15,243 nucleotides of DNA. It comes from an uncultured Ruminococcus sp. (GTDB lineage: Bacteria > Bacillota > Clostridia > Oscillospirales > Ruminococcaceae). Both the position numbers and the translations under genes were made by a program. The notes under the pieces were generated by a model. The model was not told the origin of the DNA. It did no database searches and worked only from the letters and a program-made list of their open reading frames with translations. Below are positions 1 through 7,134 of this stretch, piece after piece; within the stretch, counting starts at the first letter, position 1, and each line of letters opens with the position of its first letter. The stretch is taken from NCBI RefSeq assembly GCF_946187255.1, contig NZ_CAMHRZ010000055.1, forward strand, positions 1 through 15,243, in the 5' to 3' direction.

Positions 1-141
1 TTGCCGCGCGTCCCCCAGCGAGGACAGCGAAGCGTCTCCGAGCGGTCGTTCAGCATTCCCTTATAATAGAACAGTAGGTATCCGCAATAGGGTGAACAGC
101 AGGAACCCAAAACAAACCACACAAGCGACTATCCCAAAAAC
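1..141. other. Left edge, no gene recognised
   Basis: This stretch lies downstream of the homoserine dehydrogenase terminators and I see no supported gene in it. Positions 1-52 are G+C-rich and the rest is A-rich on the plus strand. Read on the minus strand, a short open frame runs off the left edge from about 105, but it has no ribosome binding site or recognisable family, so I do not call it. Confidence 0.5.
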
Positions 142-174
142 AAAAACCGCAGCGCTCCGACGGAACCACTGCGG
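142..174 (-). terminator. Possible second (tandem) terminator after hom
   Basis: A hairpin with a six-pair outer stem, CCGCAG (147-152) with CTGCGG (169-174), contains a smaller inner TCC/GGA stem. Read on the minus strand it is followed by a T5 run (142-146), then G and another T run. It lies just beyond the main hom terminator and is probably a backup intrinsic terminator. Confidence 0.5.
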
Positions 175-182
175 CTATACAC

Positions 183-210
183 AAAAAGCGGAGGGCACAG
201 ACCCTCCGCT
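183..210 (-). terminator. Intrinsic terminator of the ACT-hom unit
   Basis: A perfect nine-pair stem, AGCGGAGGG (187-195) with CCCTCCGCT (202-210), has a six-base loop and is followed on the minus strand by a T5 run (183-187). It begins only a few bases after the hom stop codon and is a textbook rho-independent terminator. Confidence 0.9.
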
Positions 211-217
211 ATTATTA

Positions 218-1462
218 TCAGAACATCCTTATCTTGCTTGCTATCTCTGCCGAGTGGGAGAGTATAGTCAGATTTGCATCGATGTCGCTCTCAACCATGT
301 TGGGTGTGATGAACGCCAGCTCGTCGTCGGGACGGTTGGAACGCTCTATGTACATCAGCTTGCCGAACATCTCCGAGATGGAAGGCTTCAGCGCCTGTAC
401 ATCCTCACCCTTCAGCCTTACATACATCGAGCAGTTGGTGTCTTTGTAGCGTACTACGAACTTCTCGTCCTTCTTGGACTCCTCCCAGTGGATGCCTAAA
501 GCTCTGCCCTGATGTCTCAGACAGTCGATGATATCACCCACAACTGCGGATGCGGTAGGCAGCTTGCCTGCGCCCTGACCGTAGAAAAGTACATCGCCTA
601 CACCGTCGCCCGTTACGCTCACAGCATTGTATACATCATCAACGCTTGCCAGCATATTGCTCTTGGGAACAAGTCTCGGACATACTATCGCACTCAGACT
701 GCCGTCGTCAAGTCTCTTTACCGATGCGATCAGCTTGATAACATAGCCCGCATTCTCTGCGTACTCCACATCATCCAGTGTTATCCTGGTGATGCCCGAC
801 TTGTGTACCATCTCGGGATAGATGTGCTTGCCGTATACCAGCGAACCCAGTATGCAGATCTTTCTGCACGCATCCTCGCCCTCAACATCGGCAGTGGGGT
901 CAGCCTCAGCATAGCCCAGCTGCTGTGCCAGCTTCAGTGCGTCCTCAAAACTCATCTGATCCTTTATCATCTTGGTGAGTATAAAGTTGGTGGTGCCGTT
1001 GAGTATACCGGATATCTGCTGTATCTCGTTACCTGCCAGACACTTGTTCAGCGGTCTGATTATCGGTATGCCGCCGCCAACACTCGCTTCAAACAGATAG
1101 CTGCATCCGTTGTCCTGCGCCAGCTGTAAAAGCTCAGCACCGTAAGCCGCAACCAGAGCCTTGTTGGATGTTACTACGCTCTTGCCCTTAGCCAGCAGCT
1201 TCTTGGTATACTCGTAAGCAAAAGTCGTGCCGCCCACTACCTCTGCAACTACCTCTATCTCATCATCGTTGAGTATCGTATCAAAGTCATGTATGATCCT
1301 GTCGGCAAAGGGTGACTCGGGGAAATCCCTAAGATCGAGAATATACTTTATATCGCAGTCTCTGCCGATCTTCTTGCTTATAGCTTCCCTGTTCTTCATA
1401 AACAGCTCGACAGTACCCGAGCCGACTACACCGTATCCGATGACCGCTACATTTTTGCTCAT
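218..1462 (-). CDS. hom: Homoserine dehydrogenase
   Basis: Cytoplasmic NAD(P)-dependent enzyme that reduces aspartate semialdehyde to homoserine, the branch point to threonine and methionine. The protein is 414 residues from the ATG at 1460-1462. A Rossmann nucleotide-binding loop GYGVVGSG is at 9-16, the VVTSNKAL segment at 97-104, and the family signature AQQLGYAEADPTADVEG at 179-195, ending in the conserved lysine K201. The C-terminal part (about 330-414) sits where Gram-positive Hom proteins carry an ACT regulatory domain, but it matches poorly. The frame stays open for 19 codons upstream to 1519; I chose ATG 1462 because AAAGAGG stands just before it and because family proteins start directly at the Rossmann strand. 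It lies 53 bp after the ACT-domain gene and is presumably co-transcribed with it. Confidence 0.95.
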   Translation of the reverse strand: MSKNVAVIGYGVVGSGTVELFMKNREAISKKIGRDCDIKYILDLRDFPESPFADRIIHDFDTILNDDEIEVVAEVVGGTTFAYEYTKKLLAKGKSVVTSNKALVAAYGAELLQLAQDNGCSYLFEASVGGGIPIIRPLNKCLAGNEIQQISGILNGTTNFILTKMIKDQMSFEDALKLAQQLGYAEADPTADVEGEDACRKICILGSLVYGKHIYPEMVHKSGITRITLDDVEYAENAGYVIKLIASVKRLDDGSLSAIVCPRLVPKSNMLASVDDVYNAVSVTGDGVGDVLFYGQGAGKLPTASAVVGDIIDCLRHQGRALGIHWEESKKDEKFVVRYKDTNCSMYVRLKGEDVQALKPSISEMFGKLMYIERSNRPDDELAFITPNMVESDIDANLTILSHSAEIASKIRMF

Positions 1463-1515
1463 AATAATCCTCTTTCCAAACATATATATTTTCTTAGCCT
1501 GCCGTAAAGTCCGTA

Positions 1516-1962
1516 TCACTCGCCCGAGATTATCTTCGCGTCCACCACGCCCGAAACTTTGGCAAGCTCCTCAGTCAGCTTCTGTGTGTTCAGCTGATCT
1601 CTGTCGAACCGGACGGAGAACGTTACTGTCGCTACCGAGTCTACGGGGATGTTCTGATTTATCGTCAGTATATTGGTCCCCAGCTCGTACAGCTTAGATA
1701 TTATCGAAGAAAGCACACCCTTTTCGTCTCTCAGTGTGCAGTACACCGAAAGGATGTTGTTCGTCAGCCTTTCCTCATAATTGAACACAGAGTCCTTGTA
1801 CTTGTAGTACGCGCTCCTTGAAATGCCCACCGCCTTGCAGGCTTCCGTAGAGGTCGATACCTCGCCCCTTGCCCGCATACGCTTTGCAGCAAGCACTTTC
1901 AGCACAATATCGGGCAGAACATCTGCACTGACTATCACCAGTCCCGAATCGTTCTCTGCCAT
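1516..1962 (-). CDS. ACT-domain protein, PheB/UPF0735 family
   Basis: A small putative regulatory protein of 148 residues. The N-terminal half (about 20-60) contains a helix-turn-helix-like stretch, EACKAVGISRSAYYKYKD (40-57). The C-terminal half (about 72-146) is an ACT domain with the typical LRDEKGVLSSII entry (77-88) and a closing VSGVVDAKII strand (137-146). ACT domains usually bind amino acids; this family is annotated as PheB-like or UPF0735 and its biochemical role is not settled. The start ATG 1960-1962 has a strong GGAGGTG ribosome site (plus-strand 1971-1977) at normal spacing; an in-frame ATG at 1986 lacks one. It is first in a two-gene unit with hom, which suggests a sensing role in the aspartate-family pathway. 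That role is inference. Confidence 0.85.
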   Translation of the reverse strand: MAENDSGLVIVSADVLPDIVLKVLAAKRMRARGEVSTSTEACKAVGISRSAYYKYKDSVFNYEERLTNNILSVYCTLRDEKGVLSSIISKLYELGTNILTINQNIPVDSVATVTFSVRFDRDQLNTQKLTEELAKVSGVVDAKIISGE

Positions 1963-2006
1963 GAAAAGTTCACCTCCGGCAAACAAGTGTATTCACAACA
2001 CATACA

Positions 2007-2035
2007 ACTATACCACGTTTTTTCGGTTTTGTCAA
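2007..2035 (-). promoter_or_regulatory. Sigma-A promoter of the ACT-hom unit
   Basis: On the minus strand, a perfect -35 TTGACA (2035-2030) is followed by a 17-bp spacer and -10 TATAGT (2012-2007). The start point should fall near 2000, leaving a leader of only about 38 bases before ATG 1962. That is too short for a T-box or SAM riboswitch, so any control is likely by proteins at the promoter. Confidence 0.88.
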
Positions 2036-2097
2036 GGGTGAGAAAACAAAAGAACAGCCGCCGAAAACTGAAATGGTTCGGAAAAATCGTTATTTTC

Positions 2098-2150
2098 GGG
2101 GGTATAAAGCAGGGGGTATGGTTAATATAAACGAAATTGCCGCAGGGGTA
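2098..2150 (+). repeat. Short G-rich direct repeats GGGGGTAT
   Basis: GGGGGTAT occurs at 2098-2105 and again at 2112-2119, 14 bp apart, with a related GGGGTA at 2145-2150. They lie upstream of the V-ATPase promoter and could be a protein-binding site; no family match is known to me. Confidence 0.4.
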
Positions 2151-2191
2151 AATCAAGTATTGTTAAATATGCGGAAAAAGGAGCGCCCTTC

Positions 2192-2220
2192 TTGAATTTT
2201 ATAAAAAAAAGTTGTAAAAT
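2192..2220 (+). promoter_or_regulatory. Sigma-A promoter of the V-ATPase operon
   Basis: -35 TTGAAT (2192-2197), a 17-bp A+T-rich spacer and -10 TAAAAT (2215-2220). Transcription should start near 2226-2228, about 84 bases before the first gene. This is the only good promoter seen ahead of the ten-gene operon. Confidence 0.8.
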
Positions 2221-2231
2221 GAGATTATCTT

Positions 2232-2277
2232 TTGGGCGAAGCAGGAAAAGTCCTGCACGCTTTTTTTAAGAGCCCAA
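2232..2277 (+). promoter_or_regulatory. Leader terminator-like hairpin, possible attenuator
   Basis: Within about 10 bases of the predicted start point lies a hairpin GCAGGA (2241-2246), loop AAAG, TCCTGC (2251-2256). It is extended across a small internal loop by GCG (2236-2238) with CGC (2258-2260) and followed at once by seven T residues (2261-2267). This has the form of an intrinsic terminator placed before the operon. A further stem, TTGGGC (2232-2237) with GCCCAA (2272-2277), can enclose hairpin and T run and competes with the outer GCG pairing. I see no known riboswitch core. Attenuation is inference. Confidence 0.6.
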
Positions 2278-2310
2278 TCATGTATTTATTGCCGAAGGGA
2301 GATGATCGGT

Positions 2311-2610
2311 TTGGATATAATCAGCGAGATACTGGAAACTGACAGACTTGCGGAGGAAAAACTGGAACAGGCTTTGCAGAAGCGCAGCGAGATGCTTTCC
2401 ACCTGTCAGCTGGAGATCGACTTGATACGCCTTGATGCGGAAGAGGATGCCAATAACTACCGCGAGAAGAAGCTGGGCGTTACCGATGCCGCAGATGCGG
2501 ACAAAGCACTCAAAAAAGCTGAGGAAGCGCAGCTGAAAGCGCTTGCGGACGCTTACGAGAAAAACCATGAGGCATGGGAAAAGGAGATAGTTGCCGCAAT
2601 AACGGGCTGA
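2311..2610 (+). CDS. V-type ATPase peripheral-stalk subunit G/H
   Basis: A 99-residue, highly charged and largely helical protein that fits the stalk subunit pairing with E (NtpF of Enterococcus, G of Thermus, AhaH of archaea). Residues about 5-85 look like one long coiled coil rich in E, K, A and L, with no membrane segment. Its place directly ahead of subunits C and I supports this, as the gene before I in related operons has this role. I prefer the TTG at 2311 because the purine-rich AAGGGAG (2295-2301) is then about 9 bases away; it abuts the in-frame ATG at 2302, which would leave no spacing. The family is weakly conserved, so the name rests on context and shape as much as sequence. Confidence 0.82.
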   Translation: MDIISEILETDRLAEEKLEQALQKRSEMLSTCQLEIDLIRLDAEEDANNYREKKLGVTDAADADKALKKAEEAQLKALADAYEKNHEAWEKEIVAAITG

Positions 2611-2641
2611 TCTGCCGGGCGGCTGAAAGGGGGTGTCCGAC

Positions 2642-3676
2642 ATGATGGAGAATTACAGTTCAAACGCTACCACAGCCAAGATAAGAGCCAAGTATGCACA
2701 GCTCTTCACTCTTGATGAATACCGCGAGATGGCAGCGATGAGAACTGTGGCTGAGGCAGCCGGGTTCATCGCAAGGTCGGCACGTTTCAGGGAAGCATTT
2801 TCCGAAGTTGACCCTAACACGATACACAGGGGATATCTTGAGGAACTGCTTTACAAAGAGAATTTCGAGACTTATATAAGTCTGTGTAAATTTCAGGGGC
2901 TGGATAAGGAGCCGTTCTTCGGGTTCCTCATCAGGCGCAGCGAGATAGAATGTATACTCTCGATAATAAACCGCATCAATTCCTCGCTGGACAGGAATTT
3001 CCTCAGCGATCTTCCGGGATACCTTATCAAGTCCCTGACGATACCTGTGATGGAGCTGAGCCTTTCCCAGTCCTACGATGAACTGGTGGCGGGGCTGAAG
3101 GGTACGCGCTACGGAAGGGTGCTGAGAAAGGTGCCCGCCCGTGAGGACGGCAATGCGGATTATACCGAATGTGAGCTGAGACTGAGGACGGATTACTACG
3201 CCGAACTGCTGGCACAGGCAGAAAAGGCGTTCTCGGGCAGCGTTGCGGAGGAACTTAAAACTATAATACTCCGTGAGATAGACTGCCGTAATATCATAAA
3301 TGCTTACCGTATGAAAGCATACTTCGGGTATTCGCCCGATGAGATAAAGCGCAGGTCACTGAAATTCTACGGCATCGGCAAGCGGAACATGGAAAGGCTC
3401 TATGAAGCCGCTGATGCCGAGATCATGATGGATATGGTAAACAATACCATATACGGCAAGAACTCCCCCGATACCGATAATATCGAGGTGGAGATAAACA
3501 GCGTGAAGATACGCAGGCTGCGGCATTACCTGACGGGCAGCACCCGTGCGCCCGTTGCACTGTATGCCTTCATAATGCTCTGCGATATCGAGGTATCTAA
3601 CCTCGTGCATATAATCGAGGGGATAAGGTACGGCGTTGAGGCTGCTGCGATAGAAGCACAGCTGATCACGCTGTGA
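2642..3676 (+). CDS. V-type ATPase subunit C
   Basis: A 344-residue soluble protein of the AC39/subunit C family, equivalent to NtpC. It forms the funnel that joins the central D/F rotor to the K ring. The sequence is all-helical with scattered aromatic and arginine positions typical of the family, such as the KIRAKYAQLF entry near residue 14 and YLEELLYKENFETY in the first third; it has no nucleotide-binding motif, as expected. The start ATG 2642 has AAAGGGGG (2626-2633) at good spacing. An in-frame GTG at 2633 would overlap that site, so it is less likely. It follows the stalk gene by 31 bp and precedes subunit I by 55 A+T-rich bases. Confidence 0.93.
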   Translation: MMENYSSNATTAKIRAKYAQLFTLDEYREMAAMRTVAEAAGFIARSARFREAFSEVDPNTIHRGYLEELLYKENFETYISLCKFQGLDKEPFFGFLIRRSEIECILSIINRINSSLDRNFLSDLPGYLIKSLTIPVMELSLSQSYDELVAGLKGTRYGRVLRKVPAREDGNADYTECELRLRTDYYAELLAQAEKAFSGSVAEELKTIILREIDCRNIINAYRMKAYFGYSPDEIKRRSLKFYGIGKRNMERLYEAADAEIMMDMVNNTIYGKNSPDTDNIEVEINSVKIRRLRHYLTGSTRAPVALYAFIMLCDIEVSNLVHIIEGIRYGVEAAAIEAQLITL

Positions 3677-3731
3677 CTATATAATTTATAATGCTATACA
3701 CTACTTCTGAAAGGAGTGCGATCACTGGAAT

Positions 3732-5684
3732 ATGGCGATAGAAAAAATGGCGCTTGTCAATATCATCGGCAGATTTGAGGATCTTGACGAGACTCTTATC
3801 CGCTGCTGCGACAGCGGGTGCTTCCATATCGAGCCTGCCTTCAAGAACGAAGCAAATTCGACGGTAAGGCTGCTGAATGAGAAGAACCCCTTCGGAGTGC
3901 CGCTGAAGGAGTTTGCGTCGCTGGCTACGGAAATGGATATCGAACTGAAGGAGACACCCGGTACACGATTCAAAGGGTGGACAGCCGATCAGTTCAACGA
4001 GCTTTCCGTGAATATCGACAGCGAGCTGGAAGAAAAAGGCAGAGAAAAGCAAAGGCTGGCAACTGAGGTATCCGAGCTGGAGGGCGCAGTACTGCAGGTA
4101 GATCACCTGCGGGGCATGAACAGCGATTTCAGCAAGATATTCGCCTGCAAGCACACTGCCTGTCGTATAGGACGTATGCCTGCGGACAACCTGGCGAAAT
4201 TGCAGTACTACGATCAGACCTTCTTCTTTGTGCCCTTTGAGACCACAAAGGATTTCTGCTGGGGTATGTACTTCTGCGCTGAGGGCGACAAGGAACTGGT
4301 GGACAGTATCTTCCGTTCACTGTTCTTCGAGAGGATACATATTCCCGACTACGTTTCGGGAAACACCGATGAGGCTCTCAAAAAGCTGGATGAGCAGATA
4401 AAGGAAAAGAAAGCCAAGATAGAGGGGCTGGAAAAGGAGATAAGTCAGCTGGCTGAAAAGCATGACAAGACTATCCAGGAAGCCTATACAGCGCTGAAAA
4501 AGCGCTATGATGTCTTTGAACTGCGCCGCAAGGTGGGCGCTGTCAAGGAGAAGTTCTATATCAAGGGCTTCGTTCCGCAGAAGCAGTCTGACGGGTTCTC
4601 CGACAGCTTCAAGGATATGGGAGAGGTAGAGGTAGTGCTCCTGCCCCCCGATGCGGATGCTTACTGCACTCCGCCTACGGTGCTGAAAAACGGCTGGTTC
4701 ACAAGACCTTACCGTATGCTGGTGGAGATGTACGGTCTGCCAAAGTACAACGGCTTCAACCCGACGGCTTTCGTGGCGATAACCTACACGCTGCTGTTCG
4801 GTATAATGTTCGGTGATCTGGGACAGGGCTTCCTGCTGTTCATACTGGGTCTGATAATCAACAAGAAGGTAAACAAAGAGGCGGGCGGCATCGTTTCGCG
4901 GTGCGGACTTTCCAGCATGGTGTTCGGTACGCTGTACGGCTCGGTGTTCGGATTTGAGGAGCTGCTCGACCCCGTGTACGAGAGCTTCGGCATAGACTTC
5001 CTGCCGATAAAGGCTTTTGAACAGTCTTCGTTCATACTGCTGACGGCGGTGGGGATAGGTATATTCCTGATAGTGCTTTCCATGCTGCTGAATATATACA
5101 TCGGTTTCAGGGAAAAGAACTACGAAAAGGCGGTATTCGGCTGCAACGGTATCGCGGGACTTATATTCTACGGCTCTATGGTGACTTATATAGTCAGCAA
5201 GTTCATACTGAAGATAGAGCTGACAAGCGGTGCTGTGATCGCACTGCTGCTGGGCATACCCGGTATATGTATATTCTGCCGTGTGCCCTTTGCGATGGCA
5301 GCAAAGTACAAGAAGTGGAAGCTGTCTGAGGAAGAAGAGGATATGACCATCGGCGGATTTATCGTCGAGAATTTCTTCGAGATGTTCGAGTTCCTGCTCA
5401 GCTACGTTTCAAATACCATGTCCTTCCTGAGAGTCGGCGGCTTCGTGCTGTCCCACGCAGGCATGATGCTGGTGGTAATGACACTGCTGAATATGTCGGC
5501 AACGGCTGCAAAGCCCTTCACGCTGGTAATAGGCAACCTGTTCGTTATGGCTATGGAGGGTATGATAGTTGCGATACAGATCATACGTCTGGAATTCTAT
5601 GAGATATTCTCCCGTTTCTACGAGAGCGACGGCAAGGAGTTTGAGCCTATAAGCGTCAGCTTCGATACCGAAGTAAACATTTGA
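3732..5684 (+). CDS. V-type ATPase subunit I (stator membrane subunit a)
   Basis: The 650-residue membrane stator subunit, equivalent to NtpI or eukaryotic subunit a, which provides the ion half-channels facing the K ring. Residues 1 to about 330 are cytoplasmic, with charged coiled-coil stretches near 95-120 and 215-260. The second half has about seven or eight membrane helices. Family landmarks are FGIMFGDLGQG (about 355-365), SFLRVGGFVLSHAG with the likely ion-path arginine R567, a second conserved arginine R619 in IIRLEFYEIF, and the FYESDGKEFEP tail. The start ATG has AAAGGAG (3710-3716) at a rather long 15-base spacing, but no better start exists and families begin at this MAI..M.LV sequence. 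Two stop codons stand in tandem (TGA TAA). Confidence 0.95.
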   Translation: MAIEKMALVNIIGRFEDLDETLIRCCDSGCFHIEPAFKNEANSTVRLLNEKNPFGVPLKEFASLATEMDIELKETPGTRFKGWTADQFNELSVNIDSELEEKGREKQRLATEVSELEGAVLQVDHLRGMNSDFSKIFACKHTACRIGRMPADNLAKLQYYDQTFFFVPFETTKDFCWGMYFCAEGDKELVDSIFRSLFFERIHIPDYVSGNTDEALKKLDEQIKEKKAKIEGLEKEISQLAEKHDKTIQEAYTALKKRYDVFELRRKVGAVKEKFYIKGFVPQKQSDGFSDSFKDMGEVEVVLLPPDADAYCTPPTVLKNGWFTRPYRMLVEMYGLPKYNGFNPTAFVAITYTLLFGIMFGDLGQGFLLFILGLIINKKVNKEAGGIVSRCGLSSMVFGTLYGSVFGFEELLDPVYESFGIDFLPIKAFEQSSFILLTAVGIGIFLIVLSMLLNIYIGFREKNYEKAVFGCNGIAGLIFYGSMVTYIVSKFILKIELTSGAVIALLLGIPGICIFCRVPFAMAAKYKKWKLSEEEEDMTIGGFIVENFFEMFEFLLSYVSNTMSFLRVGGFVLSHAGMMLVVMTLLNMSATAAKPFTLVIGNLFVMAMEGMIVAIQIIRLEFYEIFSRFYESDGKEFEPISVSFDTEVNI

Positions 5685-5708
5685 TAATTATTTTTGGAGG
5701 TTTTAAAT

Positions 5709-6155
5709 ATGCTTAAGATCATGTTGCTGCCGCTGGCAGCTGTAGTACTGCTGACAGTACCCTTTATGCTCATGGCAAAGAAGATAAAGACAGGTGAGAG
5801 ATCCGCAAAGGGTGCATTCATCGGAAATCTGTGTACATTTGCAGGCATCATGCTGGTGGGCATGATAATCCCCTTCACCGACCTCATCGCATTTGCGGCT
5901 GAGGAAGGCTCTACCGTCAAGGAAGCTGTAACTACCGGCGCAGGTATCGGTTATCTGGCAGCAGGTCTTTCTGTAGGTCTTGCTTGTATCGGTTCGGGTA
6001 TCGCCGTTGGTTCGGGCGCTCCCGCAGCTATCGGTGCTACATCCGAAGACCCCAAGAACTTCGTTAAGTCGCTGATCTTCGTCGTACTGGGTGAAGGTAT
6101 CGCTCTGTACGGTCTGCTGATCTCCATGCTTATCATAACAGGTATCGGCGGCTAA
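5709..6155 (+). CDS. V-type ATPase subunit K (proteolipid, rotor ring)
   Basis: A 148-residue hydrophobic proteolipid that forms the rotating membrane ring and carries the H+ or Na+. Membrane helices are about 2-22, 42-63, 78-104 and 119-145. The second hairpin has the glycine-rich ring packing IGSGIAVGSG (94-103), the polar loop ATSEDPKNF (110-118) and the ion-binding glutamate E129 in LGEGIALYG. The first hairpin lacks both a carboxylate and the glycine pattern, so each protein would carry one ion site. A small AFAAEE stretch (61-66) ends helix 2 and resembles a signal-peptidase site. ATG 5709 has a perfect GGAGG (5696-5700) in a very A+T-rich setting, as fits a subunit needed in many copies. 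Sequence alone does not settle H+ versus Na+. Confidence 0.93.
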   Translation: MLKIMLLPLAAVVLLTVPFMLMAKKIKTGERSAKGAFIGNLCTFAGIMLVGMIIPFTDLIAFAAEEGSTVKEAVTTGAGIGYLAAGLSVGLACIGSGIAVGSGAPAAIGATSEDPKNFVKSLIFVVLGEGIALYGLLISMLIITGIGG

Positions 6156-6159
6156 GATC

Positions 6160-6468
6160 ATGAAATTCTATTTGCTCAGCGATAATATCGACACGATGAT
6201 GGGTATGAGGCTGGCAGGTATCGAAGGCAAGGTCGTTCACGGCAGAGAGGAAGTCTCGAAGGCGCTGGATGAGGCGATGGAGATGGAAAATGTCGGCATA
6301 GTGCTGATGACGGAGATCGCCCTCAAGCAGTGTCCCGAAAAGGTCATGGACTACAAGCTCAACCGCGCGACCCCGCTGATAGTTGAGATACCCGACAGAC
6401 ACGCCACAGCAAATATCTCGGATACTATATCCAAGTATCTTGCGGAAGCTGTGGGCATCAAGCTGTAA
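6160..6468 (+). CDS. V-type ATPase subunit F
   Basis: A 102-residue soluble protein of the V-type F family (NtpG in Enterococcus), which binds the D coiled coil at the foot of the central rotor. It has the expected alternating strand-helix fold. MKFYLLSDNIDTMMGMRLAGI (shown by the conserved D-x-x-T-x-x-G-x-R-L-A-G pattern, residues 8-20) leads, GIVLMTEIA follows in the middle, and a PLIVEIPD strand comes near 72-79. It begins only 4 bp after the K stop codon and lacks a strong ribosome site of its own, so it is probably translated by coupling with K. Confidence 0.92.
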   Translation: MKFYLLSDNIDTMMGMRLAGIEGKVVHGREEVSKALDEAMEMENVGIVLMTEIALKQCPEKVMDYKLNRATPLIVEIPDRHATANISDTISKYLAEAVGIKL

Positions 6469-6485
6469 ATTGATCGGAGGATACA

Positions 6486-7076
6486 ATGACAGATCAGACA
6501 CAAAAGCTGGAAAAATTCAAGCAGGCAGTCTTTGACGAGGCTGCGGCTAAAGCAGATGAGATCATAAAAGAGACCCGCGAGCAGTGTGAGGAGATGGTCG
6601 CCCGCGCAAAGGCGGACGCTGATTATCTTGTGAGCGAGAGCAAAGCCAAAGCCGACAAGGAATACCGCGAGAGCACCCAGAGGACTGCATCAGCAGGCAA
6701 GCTGGAATCCCGCAGGCGTGTGCTTACCGCCAGAGAAGAGATCATCGGCAAGGTGTTCGCAAATGTCCGCGAGAAGCTGGAGGCTTTCAGGAAGACAGCG
6801 GCTTACGAGACTCTGCTCATAAAGCGCGTGGAGGAATGTGCAAAGGCTTATCCCGACAAGAAGGGTGAGGTGCGCGTGGCGGCTGCGGATATGAAGTACG
6901 CCGACAAGCTGACCTGCGGCGGAAGGTTCACGGTGAGCGAGAGCAGTACTATACTGCTGGGCGGCGTGATGGTGGTCTTCACAGAGGATAACCTGGCGAT
7001 GGACTGCACCTTCGATAATGAGTACAACAGACAGAAGAACGGCTTTGCGGGCAAGGCAGGGCTGGGAGTGAACTGA
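6486..7076 (+). CDS. V-type ATPase subunit E (peripheral stalk)
   Basis: A 196-residue stalk protein that pairs with the G/H-type subunit and anchors the A3B3 head to subunit I. Residues 1 to about 100 form a charged, alanine-rich coiled coil (many KAD, EE and RR pairs). Residues about 105-196 form the mixed globular domain with the conserved LLGGVMVVFTEDNLAMDCTF region near 156-175, typical of the family's head-binding end. ATG 6486 has GGAGG (6476-6480) at 5 bases. It is followed by tandem stops (TGA TAA) and then a 58-bp gap with a small hairpin before subunit A. Confidence 0.93.
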   Translation: MTDQTQKLEKFKQAVFDEAAAKADEIIKETREQCEEMVARAKADADYLVSESKAKADKEYRESTQRTASAGKLESRRRVLTAREEIIGKVFANVREKLEAFRKTAAYETLLIKRVEECAKAYPDKKGEVRVAAADMKYADKLTCGGRFTVSESSTILLGGVMVVFTEDNLAMDCTFDNEYNRQKNGFAGKAGLGVN

Positions 7077-7091
7077 TAAGCGAGCTTCCCA

Positions 7092-7111
7092 ATATACTGC
7101 GGTCTGTATAT
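7092..7111 (+). repeat. Intercistronic inverted repeat between E and A
   Basis: ATATAC (7092-7097) and GTATAT (7106-7111) form a six-pair stem with an eight-base loop in the 58-bp gap before subunit A. No T run follows, so it is not a terminator. It may be an mRNA processing or stability element. Confidence 0.4.
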
Positions 7112-7134
7112 CACACAAAGGGCGTGAATTTAAA

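Larger units (their letters stand above)
1963..2310. other. Divergent intergenic region
   Basis: About 350 bp with no gene. It holds the minus-strand promoter for the ACT-hom unit, the plus-strand promoter and leader hairpin of the V-ATPase operon, and between them about 155 bp with G-rich direct repeats and a small CCGAA/TTCGG inverted repeat (2061-2065 with 2077-2081). A 20-codon frame from ATG 2280 has no ribosome site and overlaps the first ATPase gene, so it is not called. Confidence 0.8.

Noticed and set aside
512..1129. Plus-strand open frames opposite hom
   Set aside because: hom is certain on the minus strand; the plus-strand frames have no family features.
1963..2310. Riboswitch or T-box for either unit
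   Set aside because: The hom-side leader is only about 38 bases, and the ATPase-side leader shows a simple hairpin without a known conserved core.
2280..2342. Small leader peptide from ATG 2280
   Set aside because: No ribosome site, no run of regulatory codons, and it overlaps the first ATPase gene out of frame.
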